DNA from: Paulinella micropora
Lineage: Eukaryota > Cercozoa > Imbricatea > Euglyphida
NCBI GenBank assembly: GCA_009731375.1
Contig: BJOX01000166.1
Span: 761,556 to 789,049 of the forward strand
Length of the DNA: 27,494 nucleotides
Direction: 5' to 3'
Part shown: one piece after another, positions 9,317-19,140 of the stretch
Layout: every line of letters starts with the position of its first letter
How positions within the stretch are numbered: the first letter of the stretch is position 1
The notes under the pieces: model-generated
What the model was told of the DNA's origin: nothing
Databases searched by the model: none
The model's input: only the letters and a program-made list of their open reading frames with translations
Position numbers and translations under genes: made by a program

Positions 9317-9446
9317 TGTAACCGGAACAGCTACTCTGACAGTTAGTCGTACCTCAACTGTAGAGGGGCAGACCAAGCATAAGAGTCAAGTAACGACAAG
9401 CCGGACAACACTTGATGCCACTATGTAATGTACGGGCCGGCCGACA
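9317..9446 (-). repeat. 3' LTR of the retrotransposon
   Basis: 130 bp, identical to 19141-19270. On the element strand it starts TGTCGGCCGGCC and ends GGTTACA. It is very short for an LTR and shows no clear TATA box. Confidence 0.95.
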
Positions 9447-9466
9447 ATCCCTTTGCCCCCTTGGGG
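9447..9466 (-). promoter_or_regulatory. Polypurine tract (PPT)
   Basis: On the element strand the bases just upstream of the 3' LTR read AAGGGGGCAAAGGGAT, the expected plus-strand DNA primer for reverse transcription. Confidence 0.8.
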
Positions 9467-9740
9467 GAAGCCGATGTAAGCGGTCGACCCCCACGCCGAA
9501 GACTGACTCCTCATTCGAAGGCGCCCTCGACCGACCGATACATGACATGAAGCATCCCGGCTGTCGAATAAGTAAAAATAATTGGTCCACGTCCAGTGCG
9601 AGTCTCCCATGAGAACTCGTGCCCCCGAGCCTAGCTCTTTCACCTCAGGCATTAAAAGAAATGCCCCGTCTTGATCTCCCCTTTCCCGTAGAAAAATCAA
9701 AGTAGCCAATGATCCGTAAGCGACATCAGACTTCGTAGCT
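9467..9740 (-). other. 3' untranslated region of the retrotransposon
   Basis: About 270 bp between the polyprotein stop (TGA at 9743-9741) and the PPT. There is no env-like or other reading frame with recognisable content. Confidence 0.7.
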
Positions 9741-12700
9741 TCACGTTTTGACTTGTTTCCGAGATCGTCCTCGACCCCTGTGCTCTACTGCTTCCGACTG
9801 CGTCTCTTGAGCCCTTCTCTTCTTCGCCGCCACTTCTTTCTCACATCTTGGTGCACCTATCAACAAAAATGATATGCCCGCACTTTGGACTTCGTCCCAA
9901 ATACGAAGCGGAATCCTCCTTTCCTCTGTTAACTCGAACGGCATATCCAACACCACCCTTGGCATCATTTGCACCGTCCATGGTGTAAAATCCTCATCGT
10001 CCTTCTCGATGGACGCATCCCACTGCTCCAAATCTTTGCCGTCTCGAAATACTGGCGCAAAGATTCTTTCCCGCGTCATATCAATAACACTCTTGCTCCT
10101 CCAAAAGTGCATTGTCGGAGCAAGTCCCAACGCAGCCCGTACCCGCGTTCTAGGCTGTACATACGTAACCTGCATTAAAAAGAAATAATCAAAGTCCTTA
10201 TCCATGACCGTATCCTCGTGCGGTCGACATAGATAGAACTTATCAACCTGCCAGTCGATCTTAGCCACTTCCTTACCGGCTATCCACGGTTTCTTCCATA
10301 CCGTGCCTTTCCGATCCGACATTTCCGATGACTTCGGAATTTCCCTCCCATCTTTGACGTCTACCTTGACGTCCGAAGCCGAACGATCCTGTTGTCCAGC
10401 ATTCCTGGCCTCAGCCTTTTCTTCCTTCTGTTGCTTTCGCAACGCCTCCTCACGCTCCTTGCGCGTAAGCAATGCTGGCGGCTGTCTAAACGCTGGTGCA
10501 ATACGCCTCAGCGCTTGTTCCTCATTCTCGTCCTCCAGCAAATAAGGACTGAACTTCGCCAACCGACGAACATGAACAATCTGTTCCCTTCCACGTGCCC
10601 CCGTAGGTGCAATCTTGTAATTGTACGCACCCGTCTGACGTACTATCTTAAATGGCCCATGCCACTTATTGTAAAACTTAATCGATACCCCTTTCGGTAC
10701 CGTCGGTACATACAGCAACACTGTATCACCTTCCTTGTACTCCACATGAGAGTACTTGCCCATTTCCTGTTCCCGCTGAACCTCTCTCAGCGTCTCCCGA
10801 CACTTCTCAATCGCACTCCGTGCTTCCGCGATCGCTCGTAAGCGAACTCCTAACAGTTCACACGGTTCTCCACTTATCAGGCGGAACAACAGTTCCGTCG
10901 GCGTGTTTAACGCCCGTCCATAGACCACCTGATGCGGACTGACACCCCGCGCGTGTCCGCCTAACGACGCCGAAGCTAAATTGTTGACAGCAAACGTGAA
11001 CATAGGTACCACATATACCCAGTTAAGCTGGCTGTTCTTACAATAAGTCTTCAACGCTGCCTTCAACGTCCTGTGAACGCGTTCAATCTTACCATTCGCC
11101 ATTGGGTTAAAAGCAGTCACATACCGCCAATCGAACCCAAAGAACTTGGCAATCCTTTGCAAAACCTCATTCGCGAAACTCGTTCCTCTATCCGAAATAA
11201 TCCTTCTCGGTATCCCAATACGGCCGAATACCTGATCAATCAGCGCCGCCGCTGTCACTTCCGCTGTCACATCCGTAACAGGGACAGTAATGACATAATT
11301 GGAAGTTCGATCAATAACCGTTAAGAGATATTTGAATTTTTCCGTTCCCGCCTCTGGAAAAGGACCCACATGATCGATATGCAAGGTATCGAAAATATCC
11401 AGAGTGATATCATATTCACCCTTAAGCCCCATCTTCGGCCTATATGGCAACTTAGCCATCTGACAATGAGGACAACCCTTCACAAACTCCTTAACCCGTT
11501 CTCCCAGGTTATTCCACCAAAAACGTCTCCTTAACGACCACGTCATCCTTTCCACCCCCGGGTGGCTCTGCATAGGACAATGATGCGCCGCAATTAACAA
11601 AGACGTTCTGAGTTCCTGCGGAACCCATAACAACCATCGATCCTCCTCATTGGTATATACGCCATCTTTTCCCATATACCAAAGGAGTCCATCCTTTAGT
11701 ACCAAGCACCGCTTGAGTTTCCTTATGTCAATGTCCTCGGGCCTTGCCTGTGGATTGAGCAGATGTTCTCTCAACTCCTTATACTCCGTACTTTCCTTTG
11801 TGAAAGTCCGAAAAGTTTCCACCGACGCCAGTCTGACTGCCGTGTCAGTTTCCAACTGGAATCGAACCTTTTCCGGATGTGCCTCCGGTAACTGAAAAAG
11901 ATGTTCCTCCTTAACTTTTTCTTCATCCTCCAAGTTAAGGCACATCGGGCCCTTCGGTAACAAGACCGCGTTAAAGGCACCCTGCCTTCCTTCCATAACA
12001 TCCTCCCCCTCTTTCCTATCCGCGGTCCTTGCTTCCGCCCATAGGATATCCTCACACGCCTCTCTCGCGATCGGCGAGTAACAGCATGCACATTTGTCTC
12101 GTGCCGCTACCTCGACTGCTTCCAACGCAGACACTTCCTCGCTGCGCGTGTCACGTTGATTGTTATTATGCGTGAACGGATGATACCAAAGCCCCGATGG
12201 CAACTTGGTGTCTTCCGCTCCCTGTTCCTCCCAATCATGTAGATCCACATCATGACCCATGATTGCGAACACCGCCCCCGGCGTTCGAAATTCAAACTGT
12301 GCCATTCGCACCTCCTTGACCGTATTACGTCGCTGTAAATCATCAACGGCCTTATCCTTCTGTCCACTCTTGTCCTCATACCGAGAACAAAAATCAGGGA
12401 CAACATTCCTTTTGCCCTTGATGTAATGAATGGTGAAGTCATACTCCGCCAATTCCAACTGCCACCTGGCCAACCTACCTGTATGATCTCCAGACATGAG
12501 CCATAGCAGGTTATGATGGTCCGTTCTAACCAAAATGTTAGGAGTACCCCACAGGTATTCCCGCAACCTCTGGAAAGCCCACACTATAGCGAGTGCTTCC
12601 CGCTGCCTTGTGCAGTATTCCTTTTCCGCCGGTATCAGCTGCCGGCTGATGAACATAACGGGCCGCAACTGCCCAATGGACTTGTCCATCTGTTGAAGCA

Positions 12701-15700
12701 CCGCTCCTACCGCGTACGAAGACGCGTCAGTGTCGAGCACGAACTGTTCCTTCCAGTCAGGTAACATAAGAACTCGACCTCCCTGCCTTGGGTCTTTAGC
12801 GATCTCATCCTTGAGCTCCGCTATCACTCTCGTGACTTCCTCCGGCCATGGGTCGTCCCCGACCCCTTGCTTCAGGAATTTCCTGACCACCGCTACTCTT
12901 TCCGCAAACCCCGGAATGAATTCACCATAATACTGAGCCAGCGATATAAAGGAATGTAAGTCCGTCCGAGTCTTTGGCATCGGCATAGACGCTACATAGT
13001 TCCTCTTTTCATATGCAATCGCACACCGACCCTCTGAGATCTCATATCCCAGGTACTGTATCTTTCTTTGTGCGAAGTCACATTTCTGTGCATTCAAGCG
13101 CAATCCAAACGCTCTTATACGTCGCAAGACGTCCTGCACGTGTTCCACGTGTTTCTCCATACTCTCTGAATAAATGATAATATCATCTATGTAACAGAAA
13201 GCATAATCCTCCGTCGACCCAAGACGAACCACCGTCGCCTCATCGTCGTACTCCTTCCCCAGCATCTTAGTCATAGCATGCTGAAATAGACCCGGAGAGC
13301 ACTTAAGACCCATCGGTAATACCTTCCACACGTATGTAGTCATTCCGACCATAAACGCTGTGAGATACCGACATGACTCATTAAGAGGGATTTGCCAAAA
13401 CCCGCTCTTAAGATCAAGCGTAGTATACACCTTCGCATGCTTGAGCCGGTTGATCCCCTTCCTGAGATCCGGTACCGGTGTCTCGATCTGCTTCAGAATC
13501 TTATTGATCCTATAGTAATTGATACACATACGTAAGGACCCATCCGGCTTGGGCGCCATACGCACAGGTGAAGACACCTCCGATAAGCGTGCCTCAATGA
13601 TGTCCTTCTCCAAAAGCTCCTGAGTGATTTCCCGAGCCATCCGATCCTCGTGATAGCTCATACGTGACGGTCTCCTGTGACCCACCACGTCTTCACCCAG
13701 CTTCCGTCCAAAGTTAGCCTCGTAACCCCGAACAGAGCCCGCCTCAAGAGGCCCAAATACCTCCATATTATTCTCCAAGATACCCTTGAGGGCATCTCGC
13801 TCCTTCATAGTACCTTCCCAAGTACTATATTTCTCCGCAATAGCCTTTTCCGCGGCTATCCTAGCCTCCTCAATCTCCTTATGAGAGGCCTTACGTGATA
13901 ACTGCGCCACATCCTCCATCGGAATAGGCCGCTCATCCTCACGTACCATCGTCCCATGGTACCTAGTTTCCTCCTTGCCTCTCCACTGGGCAAGCTGTGC
14001 CACATGATCTATGATAATGGCATATTGCATTGCATGCGTGCGGTGATATATACCCGATATCCAAGAGAAGGCTTGCTTTCTCACATCCGCCATCTCACGT
14101 TGCATTAACTTGGCCCCATAAGCCAACGCCTTCTCCTTCGTCCCCAATCGTAAAGCCAAGACCAGCTTATGGCCTCTATGTGGGATCGGGACCGGGTCAT
14201 CAATAAGATGATCCTCTATATCCTGCCACCACATTTCCGTCCGAGTTCCCACTGGGATGACTATAGTGAAATCATCCACCGATAGCCTGTTTTTCAAGAC
14301 CTCCTTAATGGCCTTGACTCCCTTAGGGAAAAACAAATTATCATCCCAGTGACTCTTCAAGAAGGCTTCTACGATCGGCTTAGGCTGCTTGACCGGCAGC
14401 TTATGTTGGGTAACATTCCAAACCACATGAGACGTCGTGGTCGAATGCACATCTATATAGACATGCTGATCACCGGCATCCTCCATGCCCGCAATCGTAC
14501 CCCGCAACAATTCCGCTTTTGCTGCGTAGAGGTGTTCCAACCTCGCGTCTATCGCGGCCACTACCGCCTCATCCTTTGCGGAATCCCTACAGTCCACGTT
14601 CACGACCCTCACGTCGCGTGGGTCCCTGTAGGCCCAGCCAAAGGTTGTGGTCATGACATATTCCGTCTCCTGTATCTTGTCGTCAGAATTGTCAGCAACC
14701 ACACTTGCTTCCCCAGAGTCCCCCGACTCTACTGTGCATACATGGAAGAACGAGGCTGTTACAGGCTCCTGAATGTGGGGTGTGACCGAAGGCTCCGTGC
14801 CCTCGGACACCACCTTTGTCCACCCCCAGTCAGCGCGCATGACTGGTGAGACACTCACATCCAAATCGTGCGCTACCGCACATTGGCCTTCCCGCCGTAA
14901 AGGTTCATACGGTACTACCTCGTACCGCGGAGCCACCTCGGATCCACCGTACTGCACCACGTTCAGATCCGTATAAATCCGAGCGTGCATTCGTCTGAGG
15001 TTCCGCAGCCCCAACAGGAGACCACCAGCAAAGGCTGGGACGACCCAAAACCGATGAGAGAAAGACTTCCCGTCTTTCAAAAGGAACGTAAGCATGACTG
15101 ACCCTGAGACCCCGGTCATGCCTCCCACTCCCTTGATCCTCAACCGACACGGCCGAAACCCGTGTCTAAACCATGGTTCCCTGCTCCATAGTTCAATAAA
15201 TTCCTTCCCGAGTACATTCAGAGATGCCATTGTATCATTGCCCACAATGCATTCCTGCTGTACATCCTCAATAAAAATTTTAGTGAATAATAAAGGCAAT
15301 TCAGCTTTCCCCGGGCCACACCCGTCCGCTGAAAGTGCTTCATAACCACCAAAATATTTACTATCAAGCGCCTCCGACGCTAACTCCACATTAAGGTCCG
15401 TGCCTTTATTCATCACCGGACATAGAGTGTCCCTGTGACTATCAAGGTCCTCAACCTGCTCATTCTGTCCATCCTGGCCTTCCAAGGCCACCGCGTCCGT
15501 AGCTTCCTGGACTCCCCGCGTTACCACGCGTGTCCTATCATCAAATCGCAGGTCATGAGTAACCATGTCGCCTCCGTGGCCGACAGGCAACTCACCCGAC
15601 TTATTCTCCCTCCCGACCTCCGAGTCAGGCGCTGGGATTGCCTCCTGGGATCCCTGGCCCCGCACTTGCATTAATGCTTTGCCCTGCACATTCACCAACA

Positions 15701-18700
15701 TGTCCACTAGCGTTATACCAAACGCCATACCCTGGACTTGTTGCTGCGGAGGCATCTGCCCTCCGACGGTCCCCTGACCGCCTCCCATCGGCATACCAGG
15801 AGCAGGCAAGATTGGTGCTGGAGGGATGTAAGACTGTCCCCCATAAGCAACCACCTGCTGCTGTGGCTGCCCTTGGTAGAACTGCTGCTGCATCGGCTGC
15901 CCGTAGCCTACTGGTAACTGCTGCCCCGGAGCTGGACCCGCATAGTAAGCACCTGCTCCCGCCTGCTGCATATGCGATGAGGGAAAAGTTCCCGCACCCC
16001 CCCCATACACATTTGCATTAGGAAAAAGGGAACTACCCTGATTGCCGCCCCACTGCGGGCTCCGATTTGAGTTGGGACGTTCCCGTGAATCTGAACGCCC
16101 TCCCCGACGTCGCGGTGGAGATCGATCTCGGCTCCGCTCCGGTGACCTATCTCGATTCCGTGAATCGCGTCGTCCTCGGTCGTATCCGCCACGAACATGC
16201 CCTCCTCGATCGTATCCTCGTCGATCTCGGGCTTCATCCCTCTCGTCGTAATGACGACCGCCCGATACATGAGTGACCTCACGATCACTACGACGATCTC
16301 TTGACCTTGAACGACTACGTCGGTTGTCAAGGTGCCCTCGATCCGACCGATCGCTCGAACTAGACAACGAGCTCGACGAAGAACTAGCAGCCGACCTTGC
16401 TGAGGACGCATCCGATGACCCCCGTAAATTCCATGAGGGGTCCACGGATTCATTCCCGTGCCTGCCCGGGATATCTCTTCCCATAGACGCCGGTGCGTCG
16501 CCGCCATCTGAAGTGAGAGGGTTCCATACCCTGAACTTTTCCCATTCACCCTTCAAATAAGGTGCCTCACCAGGATCCGTCCATCCCTTCTGATCGTATG
16601 CCTTCCGATCACGATCCTGAAGGTTCTTGAGCTCCTGCGAATACTTATTCGTATTCAACAAGCCATGGAAGGGACCCACTGGATAGTCGTAGCGTACCTT
16701 CCTCAAGACTTCCTTCTGCACCGAGTCATCCCAGCCTTCAGGATGAAAATTCTGGCAATTGCTCTTGCACATGGCTCCCGATTTGAGCCACAAGGCTCCC
16801 GCCTTCTTCATGCACAACGGCCTATGCACCCTGGGGTTGTAGTATGACCTCTGGAACCGTTGACGACCTTGCCCCGGCCCCCCTTGGGGTCTCTGACCAT
16901 AGAACTGAGGTCCCCTGCGCGAGTACCCCTGGCCCCAATAAACTTCATCCCCGGGCTCGAATGGTCCCGCACCATCCCCTCCCCCCTGGTTCTGATTACC
17001 TTGAGTGGGAGTCCCTGACCTCGGACCCGACCACTTCCACTCATCGATGATGGTTTTCTGGACTCGACGCATGACTTTCCCCAACACGTCTTCATCCACG
17101 TTCCATATCTCCGGACTGGCCTCAGGGGTAGACTGTCCAGTACCCTTGAGGAGGTATTCCCATACCTCTGTGTCCGTCTGAATCTCTTTCGCCATCTTAA
17201 TAAAGACTTGATTGTTCAGATCGAACAATGCCACAGCCGTCAATTTGAAGGCTTCTGCAGGTGTGAGCATAATCACCATGTCCATTATCCTCTGGAACAT
17301 GTAGTGGAGTACAGGCTTCTTATTCACCATCCACTTGACCTCCGCCTGCAGCTGACTGACCTCCTGTGACTTAGAGGCAAAAACATGGTAGCCCATCTTC
17401 TCTGCGAGCATCAGACCAATACTATCGACACACATGGCGTCGAACCGAGTAGACTGCAGCTTTCCCCAAAAAGCTGCCCACACCTCGCTTTGCATAAGCC
17501 ATTCGTTGTCCACCGATGACTGACAACGAAAGAACCTATCAGCCACTATGGCCACATCCTCAGGCGTATAAATGTTAGCTGAACGACAGACCCGACGTAC
17601 CTCTGTCAGCCACATACGAAGCTCAGAGATATGCCTAGGAATTGCAACCTTCTGATTGTCCAGAGCAAAAGCCTTCTGGTCACCCAGAAGGCGGTCCACA
17701 TCCTTCTGGTGACGTTCAATAGTACGACGTCGTTCCTCGTCGTTCTTTTCCATCTTACGGTTCCATGACGAAACCGCAAGCTTTCGTCGTTCTGCCTGGC
17801 CATCCCAAGCCACAGCAAAATGATAAAAAGCTTTGGCCATATAAACGATGGCATCCACTACCAGCAATCGTTCCAACGTGACGAGATTTTCAGACGATCC
17901 CGCTGTAGCCCAAGTGGGCTTTGTCCCTGAGACTGCCTTGTCCCAGAAGCCATCCATTGCGTCGAAAATGGGCGTGAACACGTCGTCTATTGAGAGCACT
18001 TTAGCCCCAACACCACTCTTGGGCCGAAAAATAAAGTTGCCCATTGCGTGCACAGTGGGTGACACTCTGGCCCAAACCTGACTGTGAAACTGAGCAAACT
18101 TTTGCACTTCAGTCCATCTTGGATGCCCTTGATCCAAGACATCCCAAGACGGCCAACAGCCAACCAAGTCGTACACAGGCTGTCCGTGACGTTTGACAAA
18201 GTCACGAGAAAGGTCTCCAGCCATGGCAGTGGTGCCCCAGGCTTCAGCTTGGACTTGTCCCAACCTCGCTATATTGAGATCGACCATTCCCTCCGTTGAT
18301 GCCATCAATCTGGACGCATCCAGCCTCTCAGGCGTCCAGTAGTGGGTCCCCATGCCCACAGCTTCTGCAATCTGAACCACCATCTCTGCTGCCACCATAA
18401 CATTGGCCACTGTGGTGCGTCCGATCACAAGTGTGTCCCACACGTTCCTCGTCGAACCAGGCGAGATAGCATTAATGCATTGTCTGACCGTCTGCAATGC
18501 CTTTGTGGACGGTAACTGGTCCGCCCAACTATCACCTGTGAGACGAAACTGCCACATCGTCTTCAAATCGTCTTCCAGACGAGCAGAGATGAAGTGCAAA
18601 GAGGGAGGTGTTCCCCCTGTTGTCGACGAACTCGACGCTGTGAGGGCTCCTGCCCCCATAAAACGTGTACCAAGAGAGGAAGGTACCAAAGACCCACCCC

Positions 18701-18851
18701 CCCTAGTATACGCTGGTGTAGAATAAGGGCTGCTTGCTGTCAACATCCTCCTCCTATTCTCACGTGGTAACATATCGAAATGAGAAAGAGAAGAGAGATG
18801 TGAGAAAGCAACAAATGACACACACAGCACACACACACAACTGCTCCACAC
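9741..18851 (-). CDS. Gag-Pol polyprotein, 3,036 aa, single frame
   Basis: One uninterrupted frame encodes the element's capsid and enzymes. Gag spans about residues 1-950, with a charged helical stretch (355-400), a Cys/His motif C680-x14-C695-x3-C699-x3-H703 (CCCH, not the usual CCHC knuckle), an RS-rich region (about 812-932) and a Q/G/P-rich tract (936-1045). The retropepsin-like protease (about 1185-1310) has D1206-T-M-A-S and a second LLLGL motif. RT (about 1700-1950) has D1813 and YIDD (1887-1890). RNase H has D2042, E2085, D2111 and D2153. Integrase has HHCC (H2423, H2430, C2460, C2463), D2493-D2554-E2590 (D,D-35-E) and a GPF motif at 2732. About 265 further residues form an unrecognised domain ending in basic clusters. 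The region 1310-1690 is also unassigned. The annotated start gives a C/V-rich leader from a CA repeat; M27 (18773) or M36 (18746) may be the real start. No frameshift or stop separates Gag from Pol. Confidence 0.95.
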   Translation of the reverse strand: MWSSCVCVLCVSFVAFSHLSSLSHFDMLPRENRRRMLTASSPYSTPAYTRGGGSLVPSSLGTRFMGAGALTASSSSTTGGTPPSLHFISARLEDDLKTMWQFRLTGDSWADQLPSTKALQTVRQCINAISPGSTRNVWDTLVIGRTTVANVMVAAEMVVQIAEAVGMGTHYWTPERLDASRLMASTEGMVDLNIARLGQVQAEAWGTTAMAGDLSRDFVKRHGQPVYDLVGCWPSWDVLDQGHPRWTEVQKFAQFHSQVWARVSPTVHAMGNFIFRPKSGVGAKVLSIDDVFTPIFDAMDGFWDKAVSGTKPTWATAGSSENLVTLERLLVVDAIVYMAKAFYHFAVAWDGQAERRKLAVSSWNRKMEKNDEERRRTIERHQKDVDRLLGDQKAFALDNQKVAIPRHISELRMWLTEVRRVCRSANIYTPEDVAIVADRFFRCQSSVDNEWLMQSEVWAAFWGKLQSTRFDAMCVDSIGLMLAEKMGYHVFASKSQEVSQLQAEVKWMVNKKPVLHYMFQRIMDMVIMLTPAEAFKLTAVALFDLNNQVFIKMAKEIQTDTEVWEYLLKGTGQSTPEASPEIWNVDEDVLGKVMRRVQKTIIDEWKWSGPRSGTPTQGNQNQGGGDGAGPFEPGDEVYWGQGYSRRGPQFYGQRPQGGPGQGRQRFQRSYYNPRVHRPLCMKKAGALWLKSGAMCKSNCQNFHPEGWDDSVQKEVLRKVRYDYPVGPFHGLLNTNKYSQELKNLQDRDRKAYDQKGWTDPGEAPYLKGEWEKFRVWNPLTSDGGDAPASMGRDIPGRHGNESVDPSWNLRGSSDASSARSAASSSSSSLSSSSDRSDRGHLDNRRSRSRSRDRRSDREVTHVSGGRHYDERDEARDRRGYDRGGHVRGGYDRGRRDSRNRDRSPERSRDRSPPRRRGGRSDSRERPNSNRSPQWGGNQGSSLFPNANVYGGGAGTFPSSHMQQAGAGAYYAGPAPGQQLPVGYGQPMQQQFYQGQPQQQVVAYGGQSYIPPAPILPAPGMPMGGGQGTVGGQMPPQQQVQGMAFGITLVDMLVNVQGKALMQVRGQGSQEAIPAPDSEVGRENKSGELPVGHGGDMVTHDLRFDDRTRVVTRGVQEATDAVALEGQDGQNEQVEDLDSHRDTLCPVMNKGTDLNVELASEALDSKYFGGYEALSADGCGPGKAELPLLFTKIFIEDVQQECIVGNDTMASLNVLGKEFIELWSREPWFRHGFRPCRLRIKGVGGMTGVSGSVMLTFLLKDGKSFSHRFWVVPAFAGGLLLGLRNLRRMHARIYTDLNVVQYGGSEVAPRYEVVPYEPLRREGQCAVAHDLDVSVSPVMRADWGWTKVVSEGTEPSVTPHIQEPVTASFFHVCTVESGDSGEASVVADNSDDKIQETEYVMTTTFGWAYRDPRDVRVVNVDCRDSAKDEAVVAAIDARLEHLYAAKAELLRGTIAGMEDAGDQHVYIDVHSTTTSHVVWNVTQHKLPVKQPKPIVEAFLKSHWDDNLFFPKGVKAIKEVLKNRLSVDDFTIVIPVGTRTEMWWQDIEDHLIDDPVPIPHRGHKLVLALRLGTKEKALAYGAKLMQREMADVRKQAFSWISGIYHRTHAMQYAIIIDHVAQLAQWRGKEETRYHGTMVREDERPIPMEDVAQLSRKASHKEIEEARIAAEKAIAEKYSTWEGTMKERDALKGILENNMEVFGPLEAGSVRGYEANFGRKLGEDVVGHRRPSRMSYHEDRMAREITQELLEKDIIEARLSEVSSPVRMAPKPDGSLRMCINYYRINKILKQIETPVPDLRKGINRLKHAKVYTTLDLKSGFWQIPLNESCRYLTAFMVGMTTYVWKVLPMGLKCSPGLFQHAMTKMLGKEYDDEATVVRLGSTEDYAFCYIDDIIIYSESMEKHVEHVQDVLRRIRAFGLRLNAQKCDFAQRKIQYLGYEISEGRCAIAYEKRNYVASMPMPKTRTDLHSFISLAQYYGEFIPGFAERVAVVRKFLKQGVGDDPWPEEVTRVIAELKDEIAKDPRQGGRVLMLPDWKEQFVLDTDASSYAVGAVLQQMDKSIGQLRPVMFISRQLIPAEKEYCTRQREALAIVWAFQRLREYLWGTPNILVRTDHHNLLWLMSGDHTGRLARWQLELAEYDFTIHYIKGKRNVVPDFCSRYEDKSGQKDKAVDDLQRRNTVKEVRMAQFEFRTPGAVFAIMGHDVDLHDWEEQGAEDTKLPSGLWYHPFTHNNNQRDTRSEEVSALEAVEVAARDKCACCYSPIAREACEDILWAEARTADRKEGEDVMEGRQGAFNAVLLPKGPMCLNLEDEEKVKEEHLFQLPEAHPEKVRFQLETDTAVRLASVETFRTFTKESTEYKELREHLLNPQARPEDIDIRKLKRCLVLKDGLLWYMGKDGVYTNEEDRWLLWVPQELRTSLLIAAHHCPMQSHPGVERMTWSLRRRFWWNNLGERVKEFVKGCPHCQMAKLPYRPKMGLKGEYDITLDIFDTLHIDHVGPFPEAGTEKFKYLLTVIDRTSNYVITVPVTDVTAEVTAAALIDQVFGRIGIPRRIISDRGTSFANEVLQRIAKFFGFDWRYVTAFNPMANGKIERVHRTLKAALKTYCKNSQLNWVYVVPMFTFAVNNLASASLGGHARGVSPHQVVYGRALNTPTELLFRLISGEPCELLGVRLRAIAEARSAIEKCRETLREVQREQEMGKYSHVEYKEGDTVLLYVPTVPKGVSIKFYNKWHGPFKIVRQTGAYNYKIAPTGARGREQIVHVRRLAKFSPYLLEDENEEQALRRIAPAFRQPPALLTRKEREEALRKQQKEEKAEARNAGQQDRSASDVKVDVKDGREIPKSSEMSDRKGTVWKKPWIAGKEVAKIDWQVDKFYLCRPHEDTVMDKDFDYFFLMQVTYVQPRTRVRAALGLAPTMHFWRSKSVIDMTRERIFAPVFRDGKDLEQWDASIEKDDEDFTPWTVQMMPRVVLDMPFELTEERRIPLRIWDEVQSAGISFLLIGAPRCEKEVAAKKRRAQETQSEAVEHRGRGRSRKQVKT

Positions 18852-19075
18852 ACAGCTTATGAGTTATGCTGGTGACACCTGTTTCCTCCAACCGAATACA
18901 AAACAAATGTGCGTGCTCCTACACCTCACACACAATCTGTTTCTATCCCTCTCCCCCTAAGGAGAGCTCAACTGTCTAAAGCAAAACTTGAAAAAGGTCA
19001 ACACCCTTTTCTGTCGGAAATTCCGAGGTGTCAAAACCTCAAGAAAAACAAGGCAAGAAAAACGTGAGAACTTGA

Positions 19076-19100
19076 GCTTTTCGTGAACCTCACGAAAAGC
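19076..19100 (-). promoter_or_regulatory. Leader hairpin of the retrotransposon
   Basis: An 11-bp perfect stem (19076-19086 with 19090-19100) with a 3-nt loop, about 20 bases downstream of the PBS in the RNA leader. Retroelement leaders often carry packaging or dimerisation hairpins here; that role is inferred. Confidence 0.55.
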
Positions 19101-19120
19101 AAAAGCAAAACCCCGTTCAA

Positions 19121-19138
19121 TTTTTGTTAGCGACTCCA
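19121..19138 (-). promoter_or_regulatory. Primer binding site (PBS)
   Basis: On the element strand, two bases after the 5' LTR, the sequence reads TGGAGTCGCTAACAAAAA. TGG pairs with the CCA end of a tRNA. I could not assign the tRNA with confidence. Confidence 0.75.
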
Positions 19139-19140
19139 GA

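Noticed and set aside
9354-9709. Small frames inside the 3' LTR and 3' UTR of the retrotransposon
   Set aside because: They overlap LTR, PPT and UTR; no env-like or accessory protein signal.
9874-18726. Many plus-strand frames opposite the polyprotein
   Set aside because: Shadow frames of the Gag-Pol gene with no independent domain content.
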